Source: Orthonyx spaldingii
Lineage: Eukaryota; Chordata; Aves; Passeriformes; Orthonychidae
Reading direction: 5' to 3'
Length of the DNA: 64,000 nucleotides
Assembly: GCA_013397795.1 (NCBI GenBank)
Contig: VZTJ01005684.1
Span: 312,922 to 376,921 of the forward strand
Each line of letters starts with the position of its first letter. Position 1 is the stretch's first letter. Positions 8,801 through 18,657 of this stretch are shown piece after piece. The notes under the pieces were generated by a model. The model was not told the DNA's origin and did no database searches. It saw only the letters and a program-made list of their open reading frames with translations. Both the position numbers and the translations under genes were made by a program.

Positions 8801-11800
8801 TCATGTCCTGGGAGAGCAGCCCAGAACCTCACCTGCCTCCTCCCAGCTGGGGAAATGCTGGAATCCTTCTAAGTCTGCGGACAGGAGGACTTGGAGAACA
8901 GGGTCCTGAGGGTAGAGAAACCTGGGCTGGGGGAGTGCTGGCCACTTCCCCTCCCTCCGGGCCAGAGCCCCCAGCCACCCTAGCACGGAGCATCCAGCCC
9001 TTCCCAGCACCCCGCCTCTGCAGCCTCCAGCTCTGTGAGATGAAGGTGCCAGAGATGATGCCAATGCCACCAGAGGAGAGGCCAGCAGGGACCACGGGGG
9101 AAGGCAGCTGGAAGCCATTAGCACACCCCCTCCCTGGGCCTCAGTGGGGTAGCCGAGGTCCCACACACCTTGAGGCCACAGAAGGCCAGCGAGAGGCCGT
9201 GGCTGCGCAGCTCCTGCAGCAGCTCTGCCAGCCCCACCACCACCGTGTAGTCAATGCTGCTGATGTGGCAACAGTCCAGGATGACGGAGCGTGGTGGAGA
9301 TGCTGCTGGAAGAGCACAAGGTCATGTCCCTGGTGAGTCCAGAAATGAGCAGCCCAGGGGTTACAGCCCTCATAGCCAGGGCAGGGGCTGGCAGGGGTGG
9401 GACAGCTGTGCTGTCACTGCTCACACGCGCAGTCCTCGGGTCTGGGCAGCACTTGGCACCCACACCAGAAGTGCTCCAGGCAGTGACAGCCAGGTCCCCG
9501 GGACAGGCCAGGAGCACTGTACCTGCCAGAGCTCGGCTGCACACGGTGTCCCGCAGGTGCTCCACGGCTGGGAAGCACAGGCTGCTCCCCGGCTGCACCA
9601 ACAGCACGGCCCCCTCTGACACCTGCGCAGGGAGATGAGCCACGGGAAGCTCAGGGCTGTGACCTTCCCCAGCAGGGACAACTGCCCGTGTCACTCACTG
9701 TCCTCCTGGATGGAGTGGGAACAGCAGGAGCCCCCATCCCTCAGCCCCCCTCCCTTCTGCACACACCCCAGTCTCAGCAGGACAATGTCTCCCTCTCCTG
9801 CTGTCCAGTCCTAGGATATTCCTTTCCTCCTGCTCTCTGAAAGGGGTCCCTGTGCTGTGCCCATGGCAGACTGGGGACAGCAAAAACAGGTCAGAAGCAT
9901 CCTGCACCCCAATACCTCACTGCCCTCAGGAGCCTCCTCCCAGCTCCCCGGTGAGCCTGGCTGGCCCTGCCACATCCAAGGGGAGGGGTGAAGCCCACCT
10001 TTATCGGGGGCCTGGCAATGGAGTAGAGTAGGAGAATCCCAGAAACCAGCACCCCTGCCACGATTCCATACTGAACCTCCCAGAAGCAGAGCAGGAATGT
10101 CACACAGAGGGGCACGAGGTCCAACCCTGCAAGAGAGAGAAGCCAGGCTTGGCTGTGGCTCGTCCTCATGCCACAGGGCCCTCAGTGCCAGCGTCAGCTC
10201 TGCGGGCAGAGCCGGGCTGAGCCCGGGTCTGGAGGAATCCATTCCGTGCAGGGGGCTCGGGGGCAGCCTCAGTGGAGCTGCAGGCTGAGCTCTGGGTGCG
10301 AGCCCTTGGAAGGGGCAGTGAACTGCTCTCTTTGCATAACAAAGGAGTCAGGCACCGGTGGAGCAGCCACATGATGGGACACACTCAAGAGACCGCGATG
10401 GGACACTCAGATACCGGGATGGGACATTCAGAGACACTGATGGGACACTCAGAGACACTGATGGGACACTCAGAGACAGCGGCAGGAGCCAACCACCCTC
10501 AGACTTGAGGGGATAAAAGGATAAAAGCTGACAGGTTCCTTTGTTCTGGGTCCCTCCTCAGAAACACCCAACACGAGCTGTTATTTTGTTATTTAGCTAT
10601 GGCACCATGATTAAATTATTTTACGGATCTGGACGTCTGAGACTCGGCTATAGGAAACCTGGGGTGGAGCCGGTGAGGAAACCTGGTCTGTGTGAGCGGG
10701 GCGGGGGGGCCGTGAAAGGGCCTCTGTCCCAGCTCGGGGGGTGCGAGTGTGGCTGCCGGAGTGGCTCCTGGATGGCCGGACTGGGAAGTTTCCTTAACAG
10801 GGCCGGTCCCGACCCACTCACTCTTAACCCGCCAGAGCGTCCGGAAGATGCCGGCGTCGAACATGGGCACCACGGCCGAGATGATGACGGCGGCCAGCGC
10901 CGCTTTGGGGATGTAGTAGAAGAGCGAGGTGAGGTACGCCAGGGACAGCAGCACCAGGGCACCTGCGGGAGGGGTCCCCTGAGCCACGGGCACCCTGACA
11001 CCCGGGGGTACCTGACACCCGGGGGTCCCGGGTATGGGGCCTGCAGAGCAGCCCAGGGGCAGGGCAGGGCAGGGCTGTACCTGTGACAAGCCCTCCTGCG
11101 GGGGTGCAGACCCCTGACTGAGCATTCACCGCCGTCCTGAAATGCAAACCCACACATCCCAGGCTGTGCAGGGGCCGGGGGGGCTGGGGGCTGCCCTTGC
11201 CCACTGACCCAAGACCCCACCCGGGAGAACCACCCACCCAATCAGGGAGGAACACCAGCAAGCCCCTGGCTCCCAGCCCACAGCCGGACCACACAGCAGG
11301 ACGGGAGGTGGCCCTCAACAGGAGGGAAGGTGGCCACGGGGCACACACATTAGCCCGGCCACCAAGGTGGGCTGCTGGGCACCAGGACACGAGCTCAGGG
11401 ACCCACTGGGGTCAGCACAGTCTTCCACCTAAGATCTTGCAGAGCCCCCTCACCACGCAGCCCCAGCGAGTGTCCTGCTCCCCCTCCTGCTACCCACCGG
11501 CCAAAGCTGCCCGTGATGGGGTACGAGGAGACGAAGGAGCCCAGGACATTGGCAACGCCTGAGGAGACAAGGAGAGGGGCTGGGGAGGCACTGCCGGGTC
11601 CGTGTCCCCGCCATGACCTTCTCCCTTCTAGGTACCCGCGGCCACATAGTGCCCATCCAGCCGTGTAAAGAGTGACTCAGCCTGCTCTGGAAATTCCTAA
11701 GCTGTGAGAACACCTTGGGTGGCGGCAGCATGCAAGGTAAGGGAGGGAAAACTTCAGCTGCAGGCAGGACGGCTGAGATGGGGATCTCAGGCAGCTCAGG

Positions 11801-14680
11801 GGCTGTGGGACAACCCTGCCCTCCTGACCATGCAGCCTCTTACCCAGAGCCAGCAGCTCCTGGTTGGGGTCAATCCTGTAACCGTTCTGCGAGGCTGAAA
11901 GGAGATGTTGGTGTCAGCCTGAGGTTCCTACAGGCACGAACTGCCACGCACACGGAGCAGAACCAGCAGTGCCTGGGACAGTGTGGGCCCTGTCCTGGCA
12001 CCTCTCGGGCACAGAAGACCCTCAAGACAACACTCACCTCCTGTGCCAGTCTCAGCTGTGCAGCCTGCAGGACCCCTCCTGCCAGCCCATGCTGTGAACT
12101 GGAGCCAGGTCCCTCCCAGTGCCCCAATGGGAACAGCACCTTCCCCAGCACCCCAAGCCCTGCAGAGACCCCTCCCCAGCACCCCAAGCTCTGCAGAGAC
12201 CCCTCCCCAGCACCCTGAGCCCCTGCAGAGACCCCCTGTGTGAGCACAGGGCAGGACCCTGGCACAGCCCTACCGAAAGCCTTGGCGATGGCGACAGTCT
12301 CCAGCAGGCCCATGAGTGGCACCACGGCCAGCCCGACCCCCATGTCCTGGCAGGGAAGGATCCAGTCAGGGACCCAGCACACGCAGGAGGGAGCAGAGCA
12401 GCCCCTGGGGAGTGCGGCCTCTGCCAGCACCCACCTCCACCATGCTCTGGAAGGGGACGGTGCCGTTGGGCGCTGCCAGGGAGAAGCACGGTGGCCGCAG
12501 GGCTGGGAGGCCCTGGGGGATGCTGCCGGTGAGCCTGAAGGGCTGGGAGCCCATCACCTGGAAGGAGTAAGCAACCAGGCCAGCAAACAGGACGACGAGA
12601 GCATTGCGTGCTGCGGAAGTGGAGAGAGCAACCATTAACCTGCCCCGGGCCCAGGGATGCAGGAGGGAAGGCAGGACAGGGGTATCCCAGCTGCTGAGGG
12701 CTTCTGAGCCTCAGGAAGGGGCACAGTGGCAGGACCCTTAGGACTTTGTCCTCCCTGACCCACCTCCAGGTCTGGGCTCCTGCCAACCTGGGCTTTACCA
12801 GTTTTTGTCTGTGTCTTCCCTGACCCAAAGTGATGACCCCTCAGGAGGGGACGTGGCAGGGGACAGCTGACACACCTGTGGCAGAGATCCAGACAATCAG
12901 GTAGCTGATCCTGACAGCCAGTGGTTCTGCAGAGGCAGCTTGGGGCAGGCGGCTTTTCATGGCCCGGAGCGCTGCCAGTGCAGCCAGGCAGGTCAGCCCC
13001 AGAACGGCATCCCCAGCTCTGCAAGAGACACATCAGTGCCACCCCAAACACGCTGTGGGCATCGGGAAAGCTCCCACAAAGCCCCAGGGGCAGGGGGGTT
13101 GTGTCACAGAGACTGAGAAATCAGCCCAAGGTGTGACCAAAGAGATGGGGAGCGAAGCAGCAGAGCCCAAGACGCCACAGCTGCAGGGAGGGAGCAGGGC
13201 AGGTGTGGTGCCGACCTGGTCTCCCCGATCCTCCGCAGCATCTCATAGACCTGCAGGAAAAACTGCCTCGGGATCCCCTGCAGCCCCAGGATGTTCTGTG
13301 CAGGAAGACAAAGTGTTGTGACAGCCCGGCCGTCCCCCGTGACCGCAGCCATTGGCCAACGCCAGGGGCTGGCAGAGGCTCTGATTTGGGTTAACCACAA
13401 AGGAAATGTGGCAGCCCAGCAGAGCCCCAGCTCCCCGAGAGGCCAGTGAGGAGCTGGTGGGGCTGCAAATGCCCCCAACTCCCAACATTGCAAAACCACC
13501 ATGCCAGAGAATCACCCAGTGCCTCCTGCAAGTGACCAAATAAAATGTCCTGCTTTTACTGGTGTCCTGGATGCCACCAGCTGGTCACCAGCAGAGGGTG
13601 TGTTCAGCTCAGTCTGCTCGGAACAGAGCGCTCAGTACCCAGCAGAACCACTGGCAGGGGAGCCTGTGACCCCTTTGGGGCTCCTGCCTCCAGCACCAAG
13701 CACATTGCCCAGCCCGGTGCTAAATATCCCAGTTCCACAGCACCGGGAGAGAGCTGAAGAGGCATCCAGGACAGGGTAGATCCTACCTTGATCTGGTTGA
13801 AGCTAATGGTGATGGAAGCAGCTGATGTAAACCCTTTAATGACAGGACAGGAAATGAAATCCAGAAGGAATCCTGCATGGAACGGGAGGCAGTGAGCACG
13901 CTGCTGGCCCCAGTGGGGCCTCGTGTGTGTGTGCACAGAGCTGTCACAAGTGTTAGCAGGACAATCCCAGTGTCCTTGAGAGCAGAGAGGAGGAAGGAAC
14001 AACGACAGGCTGTACAGCAATATCCTAAAAATATATCTGTGTGTGGCAAGAGCATCTCACCGAGGTGCAGGAGCCCCATGGCCAGCTGAATGCAGCCAGA
14101 CAGGAAGGCGAGGAGAACTGCATAGACGGGCTCATGGAAGGCGTAGGAAGAGACGAGCAGGGACATGATGGCCGTGGGACCCAGCGTCACGTCCTTGGCC
14201 GTGCCCAGGAAGCAGTACACGAAGCAGCCCATGAAGGAGGAATAGAGGCCGTACTGCAGGGGACAGAGGGGCACTGGCACAGTCCTGGGAGCTGGGACAG
14301 GCCAGACGCCTCTCGGACTGGGAGGGCTGGGCTGATCTCGGGTCACTCCAGGGCCCTTGGCACACGCATGGCATCCTGCCCGGGAAACGGGCGACTGCAC
14401 AGGGTCAGCCCTTGGTCACCCAGCCCGCCTCAGCCGTGCCCAGCACACTGCCAGACTGAAGGGGGAGCGGGGTCCCAGCTCACCGCGGCCACAGGCAGCC
14501 CGGGGAGCGGGAGGCACCCACCTGCAGCGGCAGCCCGGCCAGCTCGGCGTAGGCCAGCGCCTGGGGCACGGCGGTCAGTCCCACGGCCAGCCCCGCCAGC
14601 AGGTCCAGCGGCAGCCACGCCCGGGAGTACCGCGGGAGCCAGCGCAGGATCGGCAGCGCCGGGCAGCGGCACCGCGGCAT
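8801..14680 (-). CDS. SLC26A11: SLC26A11, sodium-independent sulfate/anion transporter
   Basis: Fifteen coding exons (complement): 14522-14680, 14061-14253, 13787-13872, 13216-13295, 12876-13018, 12435-12610, 12274-12346, 11844-11894, 11498-11558, 11081-11136, 10822-10962, 9999-10126, 9523-9622, 9169-9302, 8801-8905. All phases join, giving about 561 residues (human 606). Start is ATG at 14678-14680. Residues about 20-430 are a hydrophobic multi-span anion-transport domain (PQALAYAELAGLP, TLGPTAIMSLLVS, SSYPITGSFGRTAVN, QSGVCTPAGGLVTG); residues about 450-555 are a cytoplasmic STAS domain (RSVILDCCHISSIDYTVV). SLC26A11 moves sulfate and chloride across plasma or endolysosomal membranes. The last exon matches the human VLLSADLKGFQ segment, then either splices at a GTGAGG donor (about 8828) or reads to TGA at 8801-8803. 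The human final ~30 residues have no visible counterpart, so the C-terminus is uncertain. Confidence 0.95.
10372..10484. repeat. 21-bp minisatellite in SLC26A11 intron
   Basis: About five imperfect units with consensus GATGGGACACTCAGAGACACT; the last two are identical. It lies in the intron between coding exons 9999-10126 and 10822-10962. Confidence 0.9.
12135..12240. repeat. About 30-bp minisatellite in SLC26A11 intron
   Basis: Three to four units of CAGCACCCCAAGCCCTGCAG followed by AGACCCCTCC, between coding exons 11844-11894 and 12274-12346. Likely length-polymorphic. Confidence 0.85.
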
Positions 14681-14685
14681 GGCCG

Positions 14686-14762
14686 GGACACCCGGGGCCG
14701 GGACACCCGGGGCCGGGACACCCGGGGCCGGGACACCCGGGGCCGGGACACCCGGGGCCGCG
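14686..14762. repeat. 15-bp tandem repeat at SLC26A11 5' UTR
   Basis: Five near-perfect copies of GGGACACCCGGGGCC begin about 6 bp upstream of the SLC26A11 start codon and extend into the shared promoter. The unit contains the palindrome CCCGGG. Confidence 0.95.
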
Positions 14763-14914
14763 GCTCCGCTGCCGGGAGGAGCGGGACCCTGCGGGGCCGG
14801 GGCTGCGCGGAGCCGCCGGTGCCAGCCCGGTACAGCCGGTACAACCCAATACAGCCCGGTACAGCCGCGGCCACCGCGGCTCCGCCCGCGCCGGATCTGA
14901 GCGGCCGGGGCGCC

Positions 14915-14923
14915 TCATGTGAC
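14915..14923 (+). promoter_or_regulatory. M-box / CLEAR-like E-box in SGSH promoter
   Basis: TCATGTGAC, one base from the CLEAR half (TCACGTGAC) and matching the MiT/TFE-family M-box core TCATGTGA, 82 bp upstream of the SGSH start codon. SGSH is a lysosomal gene, so TFEB/MITF control is plausible; motif evidence only. Confidence 0.4.
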
Positions 14924-15004
14924 CGGGGTGAGGAGGAGCCGGGGCTGCCGGAGGAGCAGCCGAGCCCCGCTCCTGGTGCCGCTGTCGGTGTCGCTGTCGC
15001 TGCC

Positions 15005-17776
15005 ATGCGGCCCTGGGCGCTGCTGGTGGTGCTGGGCGCGCTCCGCACCAGCGGATCCCCGGGCCCGGCCCGCAATGTGCTGCTGCTCCTGGGTGAGTGC
15101 GGCCCGGCCGAGCCCCGGAGCCGGGCCCGGAGCCCCCTGTCCGGGCTCGGCGCTGGGCGCATCCCGCGGCTGGGAGGGAGGGATAGTCCCAGGCTCCGCT
15201 GCATGCCCCCCGCAGCACCGGCCCTGCCCGGGTCACCCGCAGCCTGGGGATGCTCCCGGTGTCATCGGTGTCCCCCGGGCCTTTCCCCCGTCCCGGTCAG
15301 GGACACGGGCGGGGCTCACCCTGCGCCCGTCCCGCAGCCGATGACGGCGGCTTTGAGAGCGGCGCCTACAACAACTCGGCCATCCGGACGCCCAACCTGG
15401 ACGCGCTGGCCCGGCGCAGTTTGGTCTTCCAGAATGCCTTCACCTCCGTGAGCAGCTGCTCCCCGAGCCGGGCCAGCATCCTGACCGGGTTACCCCAGGT
15501 AAGGGCACCTGCCCGCGTCGGGCCAGCCCACGGCAGCTGTCACGGGCACAGCTGGATGTGTTTTGGGGCCAGGCTGGCAGTCCTGCTCCTACTGTGCTCT
15601 GTCTCCTCACCTGCAGCACCAGAACGGGATGTACGGGCTGCACCAGGACGTGCATCACTTCAGCTCCTTCGATGGCGTGCGGAGCCTGCCCCAGCTGCTC
15701 AGCCAGGCCGGGGTCCGGACAGGTGGGGAGCACCAAACCCCACTGAGAGGGCTTGGTGGCCAAACTGCCTGTGGGCCGGGGAGCACGGCCTGGACCCGCA
15801 GGGAGGAAGCAGCAGCAGCCACATCCCCCCCTCCCACTGCTCCTGGCACAGCTCGATCTCTGCATTCTCACAGGGATAATTGGGAAGAAGCACGTGGGGC
15901 CACAGGCTGTGTACCCCTTCGACTTCGCCTACACAGAGGAGAACAGTTCGGTCCTGCAGGTTGGGAGAAACATCACCCGCATCAAGGAGCTCGTCCGGCG
16001 GTTCCTGCAGAGCCAGGATGAGAGGTGAGACGGGCCCCTGGTTCCAGGAATGACTGTGAGAGGCACTGGCTTCACTGAAGATGTGTCCCCATGGCCCAGC
16101 TGGTCACAAACAGGAAGGGGCCTCTGGGTCACCCCATATCCAGAAGGCCAGATTAGGTGGGAGTCTCCTGCTGACCCCAGCTCGCCCCAGCACAGCCCAG
16201 AAAGGTCTCTGGGCAGTCCTTTGCTCCACCAACTCCACATCCCTCCTTTCCATCCCTAGGCCTTTTTTCCTCTATGTTGCCTTCCATGACCCCCACCGCT
16301 GCGGGCACTCCCAGCCCCAATATGGTGCCTTTTGTGAGAAATTTGGCAATGGAGAGAGCGGGATGGGCTGGATCCCTGACTGGAAGCCACAGATTTACAG
16401 CCCGGAGCAAGTGCAGGTGAGAAGCTGTGGGGCTGTGTGGGGGCTGCACACAGTGGCAGCAGCCTCTGATGGAGCCAGCGCTGGCCCCCACCTTGTCACT
16501 GCCACCAGTGTCACAGCAGGGGCTGGCAGAGGGCACAATGGCTGATGTCAGCCACGTGCCCTTTCCTGTCCCCATGTAGGTCCCTGTCTTTGTCCCCGAC
16601 ACGCCGGCTGCCCGGGCGGACCTGGCTGCCCAGTACACGACCATCGGCCGCATGGACCAAGGTGGGAGCCGCAGGCTGGGCTGGGGCTGCAGAGCACTGC
16701 AGGCCCTCCCTCCCTCCCCCTGAGCTCTGCCCCTCCCTCCGCAGGGGTCGGGCTGGTCCTGCAGGAGCTGCGCCACGCCGGCTTCCTCAACAGCACCCTG
16801 GTGATCTACAGCTCCGACAACGGCATCCCCTTCCCCGGCGGCAGGACCAACCTGTACCGCTCGGGCACCGCCGAGCCGCTGCTCCTGTCCTCCCCCGAGC
16901 ACCCCCAGCGCTGGGGGCAGCTCAGCCAGGCCTTCGCCTCCCTCCTGGGTGAGAGCTGAGGGAGGAGGGAGCACAGCTGTGCCTGGGGAATGGGGGCTGC
17001 TCCCCACCCTCCCTCCAACAAAACTCAGGGTCCTGTGCCTGGGGCCAGCCCTGAGCCCTCAGCATCGGCAGGGCCAGTGCAGGGAAGGGAGAGGAGGGAG
17101 GGCAGAAGAAGATCCTCTGCAGGGACACTATCCCCGGGGACCTTTCTGTACCTCTCTGGGGCTGAGCTTCCTCCCACAGTGCCTGTCCCTCCTCTCACCC
17201 TTTTCCTTCCCTCCAGACCTGACGCCAACCATTCTGGACTGGTTCTCCATCCCCTACCCTGCTTACAGCATCTTTGGCACGAGGCAGGTGCAGCTCACTG
17301 GAAAGTCTCTCCTGCCAGCACTGGAGTTGGAGCAGCCCTGGGCCACTGCCTTCAGCAGCCAGAGCCACCACGAGGTGACCATGTACTACCCCATGCGAGC
17401 CATCCAGCACCGCCAGTTCCGCCTCATCCACAACCTCAACTACAAGATGCCCTTCCCCATCGACCAGGACTTCTATATCTCGCCCACCTTCCAAGACCTG
17501 CTCAACCGCACCAGGGCGGGGCAGCCGACCCACTGGAACAAGACCCTGCACCAGTATTACTACCGGGACCGCTGGGAGCTCCTTGACTGCAGCCGTGACC
17601 CCGCCGAGAGCCAGAACCTGGCCCCCGACCCCCGCTACGCCCAGGTCTTCCAGCTGCTCCGAGCTCAGCTCCTCAAGTGGCAGTGGGACACAGGGGACCC
17701 CTGGGTGTGTGCCCCCGATGCCGTCCTGGAGGAGAAGCTGAGCCCCCAGTGCCGGCCACTGCACAACGAGCTCTGA
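15005..17776 (+). CDS. SGSH: SGSH, N-sulfoglucosamine sulfohydrolase (heparan N-sulfatase)
   Basis: Eight exons: 15005-15092, 15338-15498, 15617-15722, 15874-16024, 16260-16416, 16580-16661, 16745-16948, 17217-17776; all phases join to give 502 residues, the same as human. This lysosomal sulfatase removes N-linked sulfate from glucosamine during heparan sulfate breakdown (deficiency: mucopolysaccharidosis IIIA). A Leu/Ala-rich signal peptide covers about residues 1-20. The sulfatase motif CSPSR places the formylglycine-forming Cys at residue 70; Asp31/Asp32 (ADDGG) and Asp273/Asn274 (SSDNGIPFPGG) match the calcium-site residues, all at human numbering. Other conserved blocks are DPHRCGHSQPQYG, QSHHEVTMYYPMR and the C-terminus SPQCRPLHNEL. 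The ATG at 15005 sits in a CpG island shared with SLC26A11. No break is seen; the gene looks intact. Confidence 0.98.
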
Positions 17777-17980
17777 GTGCCACCTCTGCCCTGGGACAGT
17801 CGTGTGGGCACCAGGGGCACGAGGGGTTGGAGCAGGATTGCGGATGGGCTGGTCCCAAATCCCAGGTGGCACCACTGGTACTGCCCTCTGTGCTGTCACC
17901 ACTGCCTGGCCCCAGAGCACTGAGGGATTCCTGGTGCTTTCGTTCTCGGCCAGAGGAGCTGAAGGGCCAAGCTGCCCCTC

Positions 17981-17986
17981 AATAAA
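17981..17986 (+). terminator. SGSH: SGSH poly(A) signal
   Basis: AATAAA 205 bp after the SGSH stop codon, giving a short 3' UTR. The convergent GAA poly(A) signal is about 300 bp further on. Confidence 0.75.
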
Positions 17987-18291
17987 GCCTCTGGAGGACA
18001 ATCCTCCATTTTCACCTGGAGCTGAGCACATCCCTGCAGCAGCCCCCAGCTTGGAGCCAGCAGGACAGGCCAAGGGCCTCTGTGGCACAACCAGGGCTGC
18101 GGGAACAGCTGGGGTCCCCCAGTGCTCTAGGAAATGAGATGAAGCCTTCAGGGGCACAGGGGGTCCCACTGGAGACCCCCCAGGCAGGGATGGAGCCGGG
18201 GTGTCCCAGCCAGGGGCAGGGGGCTGAGCACATTCAGGGCCAGGAGAGGGGACAAGGACACGGCCTGGGGCTGCTCCCAGCTAACAGCAGC

Positions 18292-18297
18292 TTTATT
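18292..18297 (-). terminator. GAA: GAA poly(A) signal
   Basis: AATAAA on the minus strand, about 360 bp beyond the GAA stop codon (18658-18660). SGSH and GAA are therefore tail-to-tail with almost no intergenic DNA. Confidence 0.7.
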
Positions 18298-18657
18298 CAC
18301 AGTACTGCTCCCTCACCCCCTGCACATCCCCCTCCCCAAAACCACAGCCAGGATACTCCTTGCAGTCTCCACCCCAGTTACCAGTCCCCCACAGTAACAG
18401 GTTTGCTGTCTCACAAGGCACTTGGGGTCTTTTTTTCCCTGGTTGAATGATGATGAGGTTTTCCCTGTCCCTGGGGGTTCTGTGAGCCACGCCTCCCTGT
18501 GCCAGTCCAGTGCACACCCGTCCATTCAGCAGCCAGGGGGAAAACAAGGCCCAGGAGTGTGGGAAGAGCAGTGGCAGCCCCGGGTACAAGGAATGGGATG
18601 GATTTGGCCTCCGGTTCCAGGGGAGCAGCGTGGCCTCTCCCTGTGGCTGGTGTTGGC

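Larger units (their letters stand above)
14440..15130. promoter_or_regulatory. Shared bidirectional CpG-island promoter, SLC26A11 / SGSH
   Basis: The two start codons (14680 minus, 15005 plus) are only 324 bp apart within one CpG island that covers both first exons. The head-to-head layout implies coordinated transcription of a sulfate transporter and the lysosomal sulfamidase. No TATA box is seen. A TCATGTGAC M-box/E-box-like motif lies at 14915-14923. Confidence 0.8.

Noticed and set aside
14357..15451. 364-codon plus-strand open frame over the SLC26A11/SGSH promoter
   Set aside because: Shadow frame through the 15-bp repeat and SGSH exon 1 in the wrong frame; no conserved features.
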